In this document: positions 1 to 6,059 of the stretch, piece by piece
How the letters are laid out: each line of letters begins with the position of its first letter
How positions within the stretch are numbered: the first letter of the stretch is position 1
Assembly (NCBI GenBank): GCA_030151505.1
Contig: JASLDQ010000226.1
Location: 1-6,900 of the forward strand
DNA: 6,900 nucleotides
Direction of reading: 5' to 3'
Source: Chromobacteriaceae bacterium
GTDB taxonomy: Bacteria > Pseudomonadota > Gammaproteobacteria > Burkholderiales > Aquaspirillaceae
Position numbers and translations under genes: made by a program
The notes under the pieces: generated by a model
The model's input: only the letters and a program-made list of their open reading frames with translations
Told to the model about the DNA's origin: nothing
Databases searched by the model: none

Positions 1-677
1 GCCAGCGGCGGGGCGAAGTTCAGCTCCACCTTCAGGCCGCGGGTGCGCAGCAGGCGGCGGAGCGACTGCACGAAGGTGATCTCGCCGATGTAGGCGACCT
101 CGTCCGTGCGGCTGCCGTCGGCTTCGAGGTAGCGGATGGCGACCGGCTGCACCACGCTGCCGGCGCGGATGGCCGATTCGAACAGCGAAGCCTTGAACGG
201 CAGCAGGCTGGTGCCGTCGGTGGTGGTGCCCTCGGGGAACACCGCCATGCCGTTGCCGGCGGCAAGCGAGTCGGCCAGCATCTGGTTGATGCGGGCGGCG
301 TCGCGCCTGTTGCCGCGGTCGATGTAGAGCGTGCCGGCGCGGGTGACCAGCGTGCCGATGACCGGCCAGTCGCGGATTTCCTTCTTGGCGACGAAACGGG
401 TGAGGGTGACGTTGTAGAGCGCGAAGATGTCGAGCCAGGACACGTGGTTGGCGACCACCAGGGTGTTGCCGGGCAGGGGGGGGGGCGGCGTACCCTTGAT
501 CTCCATTGTCATGTCGAACACGTCGAGCAGTCTGGCCGACCAGTCGCGGGCGGCTTCGGCCTGGCCGGCATGGTCGAGCCGCGGGAAGCGCTTGCTGACC
601 ATGTGCAGGCCGCGCGCCAGGTGGGCGGCCAGCCGGCCCAGCCGGACGAGTTGCTGCGGGAAGGAGACTCGGTTCAT
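1..677 (-). CDS. PlsC-family 1-acyl-sn-glycerol-3-phosphate acyltransferase (partial, C-terminus off the window)
   Basis: It should transfer an acyl chain to lysophosphatidic acid to make phosphatidic acid at the inner membrane (phospholipid synthesis). The minus-strand frame is open from the ATG at 677 to the window edge, 225 codons. It has the family's catalytic HX4D motif as NHVSWLD (His78, Asp83), a downstream LYIDRG segment (117-122) and the acyl-acceptor-binding FPEGT motif (147-151), in the usual order and spacing. The start is supported by a CGGAGA Shine-Dalgarno sequence about 8 nt upstream. It lies 49 nt after mutM on the same strand, so cotranscription is likely. In Neisseria the acyltransferase nlaA has a comparable mutM neighbourhood (from memory). 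Oddity: residues 64-67 are four prolines, three of them CCC codons inside a C10 tract. Whether this is the housekeeping PlsC or a paralogue cannot be told here. Confidence 0.9.
   Translation of the reverse strand, partial: MNRVSFPQQLVRLGRLAAHLARGLHMVSKRFPRLDHAGQAEAARDWSARLLDVFDMTMEIKGTPPPPLPGNTLVVANHVSWLDIFALYNVTLTRFVAKKEIRDWPVIGTLVTRAGTLYIDRGNRRDAARINQMLADSLAAGNGMAVFPEGTTTDGTSLLPFKASLFESAIRAGSVVQPVAIRYLEADGSRTDEVAYIGEITFVQSLRRLLRTRGLKVELNFAPPL
476..485 (-). repeat. C10 mononucleotide tract inside the acyltransferase gene
   Basis: Ten consecutive G on the plus strand read as C10 in the gene, covering codons 65-67 (CCC CCC CCC) and the first base of codon 68 (CTG). The reading frame is intact at this length. 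A gain or loss of one base would shift the frame before the catalytic HX4D motif at residues 78-83. Tracts this long are known slippage sites in Neisseriales, but nothing here proves variation. Confidence 0.9.
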
Positions 678-726
678 GACGGTCTCCGGAGCGGGGCGGA
701 CGAAAGCGGGCAGGGTGGTATGTGGG

Positions 727-1539
727 TCACGATTGGCAATGCGGACAGTAGAAGGTGGCGCGCTGGCCCAGCACCCGCCGCTCGATGGCGGTGCCGCAGG
801 CGTGGCAGGGCAGGCCGTCGCGGCCATAGACGAAATAGGATTGCTGGAAGTAGCCGGGCTTGCCCACCGCATCGACGAAGTCGCGCAGGGTGCTGCCGCC
901 GGCTTCGATGGCGCGGGCCAGCACGGCCTTGACGCATTCGGCCAGCCGCGCGCAGTCGGCTCGGTCCAGTTGCCCGGCCGCGCGGGTCGGCAGGAGGCCG
1001 GCCTCGAACAGGGATTCGTTGGCGTAGATGTTGCCGACGCCGACGACCACATGGTTGTCCATCAGCGCGAGTTTGGTGGCCTGGGTCTTGCCCCGGGTGG
1101 CGCGGAAGAAATGCTCGCCGTCGAAGGCCGGCGACAGCGGCTCGGGGCCAAGGTCCTTCAGCAGCGGGTGGGTCTCGACCGGGCCGGGATGCCACAGGAT
1201 GGCGCCGAAACGGCGCGGATCGCGATAGCGCAGCACGGTGTCGCCGAAAATCAGGTCGACGTGGTCGTGCTTTTCCGGCGCGGTGCCCGCCGGCACGAAG
1301 CGCAGGCTGCCGGACATGCCCAGATGCAGGATCAGCAACCCGGCACCGAGGTCGATCAGCACGTACTTGGCGCGGCGGCTGACGTGGCGCACGGCGAGGC
1401 CCGCGACCTTGCCGGCCAGTTCGGGGTCGATCGGCCAGCGCAGGCGCGGCTCGCGCACGACGACCGCGCTCAGGGTGCGGCCCTCGATATGCGGCGTGAT
1501 GCCGCGCCGGACGGTTTCGACTTCGGGTAATTCGGGCAT
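727..1539 (-). CDS. mutM: Formamidopyrimidine-DNA glycosylase (Fpg/MutM)
   Basis: Base-excision repair enzyme that removes 8-oxoguanine and formamidopyrimidines and cuts the abasic site by beta/delta elimination. The product is 270 aa, close to the 269 aa of E. coli Fpg. The start at 1539 is fixed by chemistry: the motif MPELPEVET follows, and Pro2, exposed after Met removal, is the catalytic nucleophile, with Glu3 beside it. This overrides the much longer open frame upstream. Other landmarks are the RRAKY lysine (Lys58), [15 protein letters not shown], and a C-terminal zinc finger of form C-x2-C-x16-C-x2-C ending in CPHCQS, with the QRATF arginine (Arg260) that contacts the flipped base. No good Shine-Dalgarno sequence is visible before the ATG. 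It is divergent from the TPR lipoprotein gene and leads into the acyltransferase gene. Confidence 0.97.
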   Translation of the reverse strand: MPELPEVETVRRGITPHIEGRTLSAVVVREPRLRWPIDPELAGKVAGLAVRHVSRRAKYVLIDLGAGLLILHLGMSGSLRFVPAGTAPEKHDHVDLIFGDTVLRYRDPRRFGAILWHPGPVETHPLLKDLGPEPLSPAFDGEHFFRATRGKTQATKLALMDNHVVVGVGNIYANESLFEAGLLPTRAAGQLDRADCARLAECVKAVLARAIEAGGSTLRDFVDAVGKPGYFQQSYFVYGRDGLPCHACGTAIERRVLGQRATFYCPHCQS

Positions 1540-1547
1540 AAGGCTGG

Positions 1548-1576
1548 CGGTCAAAGCAGGTGACGCATGGTATTCT
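1548..1576 (+). promoter_or_regulatory. Candidate extended -10 promoter for the TPR-lolB-ispE cluster
   Basis: In the 144-nt gap between mutM and the TPR gene, TATTCT (1571-1576) is preceded by TGG, giving an extended -10 element (TG-N-TATTCT). Seventeen bases upstream is a weak -35 (CGGTCA, 1548-1553, 3 of 6). Transcription would start near 1583 and leave about 100 nt of leader. The same bases read on the minus strand as TAGAAT, a 5-of-6 match to a -10 for mutM, but without a recognisable -35. This is inference from sequence alone. Confidence 0.3.
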
Positions 1577-1683
1577 AAGCTGATGTTGGCCGCAGGCCGA
1601 TTTTCAAGTCGCCGCGCCATGTGCTCAGGCTCCGCCTGTCCGTAACTTCGTCTGTTTTGCCACCGACCGATTGCTCTGACTGC

Positions 1684-3438
1684 ATGAATATCTCCACACC
1701 GGCATTGGGCCTGCTTCTTCCTCTTCTGCTTGCTGCCTGCACCAGCGTCGCGACGCCGCGCGTCGCGCCTTCCGGCGGCTCTGAAGCGGAGCGGGCCGCC
1801 GCCGCGGCCGAACGTCGGATCCAGGACGAAGCGCACCTGCCGAAAGTGGAGCTGAGCGAGGAAATCCTGTTCGGGATTCTTGCCAGCGAACTGGCGGCCC
1901 AGCGCGGCCAGGTCGCGAGCGCCGCACCGACCTATCTGGAGCTGGCGCAGGAAACCCGCGATCCGCGCGTGGCCCGGCGCGCCGCCGAAATGGCGCTGGC
2001 CGCCGGCAACCTCGACGGTGCGATCAGTGCCCTGTCCCTGTGGAGCGCCATCGATCCGGATTCTGCCGCCGCCCGGCAGCAACTGGCGCTGGCGCTGGCG
2101 CGCAGCGGTCATTTCAGCGATGCCCGCCAGCTGATCGACGCGCTGCTGGCCGACAAGCCGGCAGCCGCGCCGCAGCTTTTCCTGCAACTGGCGGCACTGG
2201 CGCCGCGCCAGCAGGACAAGATGGCCAACTATCTGGCCGTGCGTGACTTGGCTGACCGCTTCCCTCGCGTGCCGGAAGCCGGCTTCGCGCTGGCGTCGGC
2301 CGCGACCGAAGCCGGTGAGCAGGAAGTGGCCGACACGACCATTTCTCAGCTGGCCCGTACCTCGCCGAAGTGGGAGGTACCGGTGTTCTGGCGGCTGGAA
2401 CGCCTGCGCCAGCTGGCGCCGGAACTGGCGTTGCCGTTCATCCAGCGCGCCGCCGCCGAGCGGCCCGACGGCAGCATGGACCTCAAGCTGGCCTATCCGC
2501 GTCTTCTGGTGTCGGACAAGCGCTACGACGAGGCCCTGGCCGAATTCAACCGGCTGGCGGCGCAGATGCCGAAACAGCCCGATCTGCTTTATGCGCTGGG
2601 GATTCTTGCCTTCCAGCGCAAGGATTTTCCGCTGGCGGAACAGAACCTGACCGCCGCCCGCGAGGCCGGCTACCGCGACGGCGAGTTCATCGAACTGACG
2701 CTGGGGCAGCTGGCCGAGGCGCAGAAGGATTTCGACGGCGCCGAGATTCACTATCGCGCGGTCGGTCCCGGCCAGCACTACCCGCAGGCGCAGGCGCGGC
2801 TGGCCGGACTGGAAGCCCGGCGTGGCCAGCTGGATGTCGCGCTGGCGCGCCTGGGCCGGCTGACCGACACGGTGGAGGATCCGGCACAGATCGAGCTGTG
2901 GCGCGCGCAACTGGCGCGGGACGCCAAGCAGATGTCGCGTGCCTACGCCATCCTGTCCGCCGCTCTCAAGCGCTACCCCGACAGCCTCGGGCTGTGGTAC
3001 GAGCGGGGCATGCTGGCGGAGCAGCTGGGGCGGTACAACCAGGCCGAATACGATCTGCGCCGCGCGCTCAAGCTCAAGCCGGACGAGGCGCAGGTGCTCA
3101 ACGCGCTCGGCTACACCCTGACCAACCGCAGCGGCCGCCACAAGGAAGCTCTGAGCCTGATCGAAAAGGCGCTGGCGGCCGAGCCGGACAGTCCGATGAT
3201 TCAGGACAGCATGGGCTGGGTGCTGCACCACCTGGGACGGTACGAAGAAGCCCGCGGCTGGCTGGAAAAGGCCTACAAGGGGCAGCGAGACGGTGAAATC
3301 GCCGCGCATCTGGGCGAAGTGCTGTGGAAGCTGGGGCGTCGCGACGAAGCCGGCCAGCTGCTGCGGGACGCCCGTGCGGCCGAACCCGACAACGCGCCGC
3401 TGCTCGACACCATGCGCCGCCTGAAGCTGTTGCCGTGA
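1684..3438 (+). CDS. TPR-repeat outer-membrane lipoprotein, LbcA-like
   Basis: The product is 584 aa. The start at ATG 1684 was chosen over an in-frame GTG at 1621 because it puts a short lipoprotein signal at the N-terminus: hydrophobic residues 7-18, then lipobox LAAC with Cys19. Thr20 at the +2 position does not suggest inner-membrane retention, so the outer membrane is the likely site. Residues 25-60 are Ala/Glu-rich linker. The rest is alpha-helical, with degenerate TPRs from about residue 83 and four clear TPRs at about 434-467, 469-504, 505-537 and 538-571 (for example [20 protein letters not shown]). In Pseudomonas aeruginosa a TPR lipoprotein of similar size just upstream of lolB-ipk-prs is LbcA (PA4667), which presents cell-wall hydrolases to the protease CtpA. 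The same role here is inference from synteny and architecture. Its stop overlaps the lolB start by 4 nt, implying translational coupling. Confidence 0.9.
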   Translation: MNISTPALGLLLPLLLAACTSVATPRVAPSGGSEAERAAAAAERRIQDEAHLPKVELSEEILFGILASELAAQRGQVASAAPTYLELAQETRDPRVARRAAEMALAAGNLDGAISALSLWSAIDPDSAAARQQLALALARSGHFSDARQLIDALLADKPAAAPQLFLQLAALAPRQQDKMANYLAVRDLADRFPRVPEAGFALASAATEAGEQEVADTTISQLARTSPKWEVPVFWRLERLRQLAPELALPFIQRAAAERPDGSMDLKLAYPRLLVSDKRYDEALAEFNRLAAQMPKQPDLLYALGILAFQRKDFPLAEQNLTAAREAGYRDGEFIELTLGQLAEAQKDFDGAEIHYRAVGPGQHYPQAQARLAGLEARRGQLDVALARLGRLTDTVEDPAQIELWRAQLARDAKQMSRAYAILSAALKRYPDSLGLWYERGMLAEQLGRYNQAEYDLRRALKLKPDEAQVLNALGYTLTNRSGRHKEALSLIEKALAAEPDSPMIQDSMGWVLHHLGRYEEARGWLEKAYKGQRDGEIAAHLGEVLWKLGRRDEAGQLLRDARAAEPDNAPLLDTMRRLKLLP

Positions 3439-3983
3439 AATATTCCGTGCTTCCGCTGGCGCTGGCGGCCGCTCTCCTGTTGCCGGGCTGCGCCCAACTG
3501 TCGGCCCCCCCCCAGCCGGTTCCGGTGCTGGAGACCGCGCTCGACCACTTTTCCATTTCCGGCCGCTTGTCGGTCAAGGTCGACGGGCGCGGGCATTACA
3601 GCAATTTCGACTGGACCCGCCTCAACGGGCGTGATGAGGTCGCCGTCAACACGCCGCTCGGCCAGACGGTCGCCCAACTGGTGCGCGACGAGGATGGCGT
3701 TTGCCTGATGGCTCGCGGCCGCACGCGTTGCGCGCCGGATACCGAGGCGCTGACCGAAGCCGAGCTAGGCTGGCCCCTGCCGCTCGACAACCTTGGATAC
3801 TGGGTGGCGGGCGTGCCGGCTCCCGGGCCGGTCGAACGCAATGCCGAAGGCTTTCACCAGCAGGGCTGGACGGTGAAGCTGGCCGACTTCCAGTCGACCG
3901 ACTCCGGTCCGCGTCCCGGCCGCGTGGTGCTGATCCGCGACGACCGTCTTGAAATCCGCCTGGCCATCCACGCCTGGCGCTAA
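3435..3983 (+). CDS. lolB: Outer-membrane lipoprotein receptor LolB
   Basis: Final receptor of the Lol pathway: an outer-membrane lipoprotein that takes lipoproteins from periplasmic LolA and inserts them into the membrane. The precursor is 182 aa (E. coli LolB is 207). The GTG start at 3435 overlaps the upstream TGA stop (GTGA). It is preferred to the open frame starting farther upstream because it gives a clean lipoprotein signal with lipobox LPGC, Cys19 and +2 Ala. The mature part shows LolB-like features: [10 protein letters not shown] (39-48), NTPLGQT (72-78, matching the NPLGST region of E. coli LolB), the [15 protein letters not shown] segment and a C-terminal strand ending in IHAWR. 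A C9 tract lies at codons 24-26, just after the lipidated cysteine. ispE follows after 20 nt. Identification rests on these motifs and the lolB-ispE-prs order. Confidence 0.93.
   Translation: MKYSVLPLALAAALLLPGCAQLSAPPQPVPVLETALDHFSISGRLSVKVDGRGHYSNFDWTRLNGRDEVAVNTPLGQTVAQLVRDEDGVCLMARGRTRCAPDTEALTEAELGWPLPLDNLGYWVAGVPAPGPVERNAEGFHQQGWTVKLADFQSTDSGPRPGRVVLIRDDRLEIRLAIHAWR
3505..3513 (+). repeat. C9 mononucleotide tract near the 5' end of lolB
   Basis: Nine consecutive C span the end of codon 24 (GCC, Ala) through codon 26 (Pro-Pro), in the flexible linker just after the lipidated Cys19. The frame is intact as given. A one-base slip would truncate or scramble nearly the whole mature protein. 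Confidence 0.9.
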
Positions 3984-4003
3984 GCCAGAACCGATCCGAA
4001 TCC

Positions 4004-4837
4004 ATGCAATTCCAGTCTTTTCCCGCCCCGGCCAAGCTCAACCTGACCCTGGCCATCACCGGCCGCCGACCGGATGGCTACCACCTGCTCGAGAGCGTGT
4101 TCCGCTTCATCGATCTGGCCGACACCATCGAGCTGGCCGTGCGCGATGATGGCCGGATCGTGCACGAGAACCCCATTCCTGGCGTCGAGCCCGAATCCGA
4201 CCTGACCGTGCGCGCTGCACGCTTGCTCAAGGCCGCCAGCGGTACGGCGCTGGGCGCATCCATCCGCGTGCACAAACGCATCCCCATGGGGGGCGGGCTG
4301 GGGGGCGGCAGCTCGGACGCCGCCACCGTGCTGATGGCACTCAACCGCTTGTGGCAAACCGGCTTCGACCGGCAGCAGTTGCAGGATCTCGGTCTCCAGC
4401 TCGGGGCCGATGTGCCGGTGTTCGTGTTTGGCCAGGCCGCGTTCGCCACCGGCGTGGGCGAGGAGCTGACACCGTGCGATGTTCCCGATGTGTGGTATGT
4501 CGTGCTCGATCCGGGCGTGCATGTGCCGACTGCGAAGATTTTTTCGCATGAGCGCTTGACACGGAATTCACCCCTCTCCATAATGCGAACCCTCTCAACG
4601 ACGCAACGCAAAAACGACATGCAAAGCGTTGTTTGCGAGATGTTTCCCGAAGTTGCCGAATGTTTGAAGAAGTTAAATCGGTACGGTTCGGCGCTGATGA
4701 CAGGCTCGGGTGGATGTGTTTTTCTCGAGTGTGCGACGCAGCAGGAAGCAGAAACAGTTTTCCGTGCAGTGTCGGATGATTGTCGTGGATTTGTAGCCAA
4801 AGGCTTGCAGAATCACCCTTTGTTCGAGATTGTCTAA
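4004..4837 (+). CDS. ispE: 4-diphosphocytidyl-2-C-methyl-D-erythritol kinase
   Basis: GHMP-family kinase of the MEP (non-mevalonate) isoprenoid pathway. It phosphorylates the 2-hydroxyl of CDP-methylerythritol with ATP in the cytoplasm. The product is 277 aa, normal for the family. Visible motifs are PAPAKLNL with the catalytic-region Lys11, GRRPDGYHLL, the glycine-rich ATP loop PMGGGLGGGSSDAA (94-107), LGADVPVFV with the predicted catalytic Asp136, and the C-terminal GHMP motif TGSGGCVF (233-240). The ATG at 4004 gives the expected N-terminus. No strong ribosome binding site is seen, 20 nt after lolB. From about 4541 to the stop the gene changes character: about 49% GC (146 of 297 by hand count), with TTG, TTA, ATA, ACA, GGA, GTA and TGT codons, against about 70% GC in three sampled 60-nt lines of the 5' part. 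The protein stays family-like through this part, so it is not a broken end. It also contains a promoter for downstream genes. Confidence 0.97.
   Translation: MQFQSFPAPAKLNLTLAITGRRPDGYHLLESVFRFIDLADTIELAVRDDGRIVHENPIPGVEPESDLTVRAARLLKAASGTALGASIRVHKRIPMGGGLGGGSSDAATVLMALNRLWQTGFDRQQLQDLGLQLGADVPVFVFGQAAFATGVGEELTPCDVPDVWYVVLDPGVHVPTAKIFSHERLTRNSPLSIMRTLSTTQRKNDMQSVVCEMFPEVAECLKKLNRYGSALMTGSGGCVFLECATQQEAETVFRAVSDDCRGFVAKGLQNHPLFEIV
4556..4584 (+). promoter_or_regulatory. Near-consensus sigma-70 promoter inside ispE
   Basis: A perfect -35 TTGACA (4556-4561), a 17-bp spacer and a -10 CATAAT (4579-4584, 5 of 6) point towards tRNA-Gln and prs. Transcription would start near 4591, after the short discriminator GCGAACC. 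The elements lie in frame over codons TTG ACA and TCC ATA ATG of ispE. The predicted transcript has a leader of about 255 nt before the tRNA. This is the best promoter match I saw in the window. It has not been shown to be active. Confidence 0.7.
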
Positions 4838-4845
4838 AGGTTTAC

Positions 4846-4920
4846 TGGGGAGTCGCCAAGTGGTAAGGCACCGGATTTTGATTCCGGCATTCGTAGGTTC
4901 GATCCCTACCTCCCCAGCCA
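4846..4920 (+). tRNA. tRNA-Gln (anticodon UUG)
   Basis: A 75-nt gene with CCA encoded. The cloverleaf folds by eye: acceptor stem TGGGGAG/CTCCCCA (7 bp), D stem GCC/GGC, anticodon stem CCGGA/TCCGG with loop TTTTGAT, variable loop CATTC, and T stem GTAGG/CCTAC with loop TTCGATC. The anticodon TTG is at 4878-4880 and reads CAA/CAG. The weak U1-A72 pair and the G73 discriminator are known GlnRS identity elements, and the sequence closely resembles E. coli tRNA-Gln. The gene begins 8 nt after the ispE stop, so it must be cut from a transcript shared with ispE or started inside ispE. An intrinsic terminator follows 28 nt downstream. Confidence 0.98.
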
Positions 4921-4948
4921 GAATTCAAAGTGCTAATGCAAACGAAAC

Positions 4949-4987
4949 AGCGTGTAAGTTGATCACTCACTTACACGCTTTTTCTTT
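4949..4987 (+). terminator. Intrinsic terminator (possible attenuator) between tRNA-Gln and prs
   Basis: A perfect 11-bp inverted repeat, AGCGTGTAAGT (4949-4959) and ACTTACACGCT (4969-4979), has a 9-nt loop and runs straight into TTTTTCTTT (4979-4987). It ends 18 nt before the prs ATG. It would end the tRNA transcript, yet no convincing promoter lies between it and prs, so prs may depend on readthrough. Confidence 0.88.
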
Positions 4988-5005
4988 ATCTGGGAAAAGC
5001 TCGAC

Positions 5006-5959
5006 ATGGCCGCCTACGATAGCTTGATGGTGTTTACCGGTACCGCCAATCCGGAACTCGCACAAAGCGTTGTCAAAAACCTCGATATTTCGCTGGGACG
5101 CGTCGATGTCGGCCGCTTCAGCGATGGCGAAGTGGCCATCGAGCTGCTGGAAAACGTCCGCGGTCGCGACGTCTTCGTGCTGCAGTCCACCTGTGCGCCG
5201 ACCAACGACAACCTGATGGAAATTCTGACCATGGCCGACGCGCTCAAGCGCGCCTCGGCCGGTCGCATTACCGCCGCCATCCCGTACTTCGGCTACGCCC
5301 GCCAGGACCGCCGTCCGCGTTCGGCCCGCGTGCCGATCTCGGCCAAGCTGGTGGCCAACATGCTGACCAGCGCCGGCGTCAACCGCGTGCTGACCGTCGA
5401 CCTGCATGCCGACCAGATCCAGGGCTTCTTCGACATTCCGGTCGACAACGTCTACGCCACCCCGGTGCTGCTGAAGGACATCCAGTCGCAGAATTTCGAG
5501 AACCTGACCGTGGTCAGCCCCGACATCGGCGGTGTGGTGCGTGCCCGCGCCACCGCCAAGGCGCTCGGCGCCGATCTCGCCATCATCGACAAGCGTCGCC
5601 CGAAGGCCAATGTCGCCGAAGTGATGAACATCATCGGTGAAATCAACGGCCGCACCTGCCTGATCGTCGACGACATGATCGACACCGCCAATACCCTGTG
5701 CAAAGCCGCACAGGCGCTGAAGGAAAAGGGCGCCGCCCGCGTGTTGGCCTATGCCACCCACCCGGTGCTGTCCGGCCAGGCGGTCGAACGCATCCGCAAC
5801 TCGGAAATCGACCAGGTCGTCGTCACCGACACCATCCCGCTGTCGGACGAGGCGCGCGAATGCAGCAAGATCCGCGTGGTGTCGATCGCCGGCCTGATCG
5901 CCGAAACCCTGCGCCGCATCAACAACGAAGAGTCGGTTTCCTACCTCTTCATGGAATAA
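5006..5959 (+). CDS. prs: Ribose-phosphate pyrophosphokinase (PRPP synthetase)
   Basis: It makes phosphoribosyl pyrophosphate from ribose 5-phosphate and ATP, the shared precursor of purines, pyrimidines, NAD, histidine and tryptophan. The product is 317 aa, against 315 in E. coli. Motifs in order: FTGTANPEL (N-terminus), GRFSDGE, the flexible-loop region [16 protein letters not shown], the [11 protein letters not shown] metal-binding segment (His134), [10 protein letters not shown], and the PRPP-binding loop [10 protein letters not shown] (221-230). E. coli has DTGGT where this protein has DTANT; I believe DTANT is common in betaproteobacteria. The ATG at 5006 matches the usual N-terminus; GGGA at 4992-4995 is a modest ribosome binding site about 10 nt upstream. 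A terminator-like hairpin lies directly in front. rplY follows after 100 nt. Confidence 0.98.
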   Translation: MAAYDSLMVFTGTANPELAQSVVKNLDISLGRVDVGRFSDGEVAIELLENVRGRDVFVLQSTCAPTNDNLMEILTMADALKRASAGRITAAIPYFGYARQDRRPRSARVPISAKLVANMLTSAGVNRVLTVDLHADQIQGFFDIPVDNVYATPVLLKDIQSQNFENLTVVSPDIGGVVRARATAKALGADLAIIDKRRPKANVAEVMNIIGEINGRTCLIVDDMIDTANTLCKAAQALKEKGAARVLAYATHPVLSGQAVERIRNSEIDQVVVTDTIPLSDEARECSKIRVVSIAGLIAETLRRINNEESVSYLFME

Positions 5960-5966
5960 GCCGCGC

Positions 5967-6004
5967 AAGGCGCTGTTTTCCGGCACCGCCACTGGCGGCG
6001 CCTT
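5967..6004 (+). other. Stem-loop structure after prs
   Basis: AAGGCGC (5967-5973) pairs perfectly with GCGCCTT (5998-6004). Inside it CGCC (5987-5990) pairs with GGCG (5994-5997) over a 3-nt loop. There is no T tract after it, so it is not a standard intrinsic terminator. It may protect the prs 3' end or form part of the rplY leader. Confidence 0.5.
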
Positions 6005-6009
6005 AACCT

Positions 6010-6035
6010 GGCAGTGACTGGTCGCGGTGACTGCC
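6010..6035 (+). other. Hairpin in the rplY leader
   Basis: GGCAGT (6010-6015) pairs with ACTGCC (6030-6035). After one G-G mismatch, A-T, C-G and a T-G wobble can extend the stem. It lies 14 nt upstream of the rplY ribosome binding site. It may be a regulatory leader element or chance pairing in GC-rich DNA. Confidence 0.35.
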
Positions 6036-6059
6036 CCCATGACTCTCTGGAGTATTTCT

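Noticed and set aside
427..1530. A 367-codon plus-strand open frame opposite mutM and the acyltransferase gene.
   Set aside because: It lies antisense to two genes with recognised catalytic motifs and has no recognisable domain or ribosome binding site.
727..3309. An 860-codon minus-strand open frame that would fuse about 590 codons antisense to the TPR gene onto MutM.
   Set aside because: MutM must begin at the Met-Pro-Glu-Leu motif because Pro2 is the catalytic residue. The upstream part is low-complexity Gln/Arg/Gly/Leu-rich sequence typical of the reverse frame of a GC-rich gene, and the plus strand there encodes a clear lipoprotein.
4288..4305. Two G6 runs in ispE considered as slippage tracts.
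   Set aside because: They encode the conserved glycine-rich GHMP ATP loop, and runs of six are short and expected there.
4564..4927. The 7-mer GAATTCA at 4564-4570 and 4921-4927, flanking the low-GC ispE end and the tRNA, considered as attachment-site or insertion repeats.
   Set aside because: Seven bases is far too short, the tRNA is intact, and no integrase or element lies nearby.
4949..4979. The hairpin after the tRNA considered as paired DNA uptake sequences, which often form terminators in Neisseria.
   Set aside because: The stem AGCGTGTAAGT does not match GCCGTCTGAA or the Neisseriaceae variants I know, and I saw no such copy elsewhere in the window.
4622..5073. An 11-bp exact direct repeat, CAAAGCGTTGT, at 4622-4632 (ispE) and 5063-5073 (prs).
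   Set aside because: Both copies encode Gln-Ser-Val-Val in genuine proteins, and several exact 11-mers are expected by chance in a window this long.
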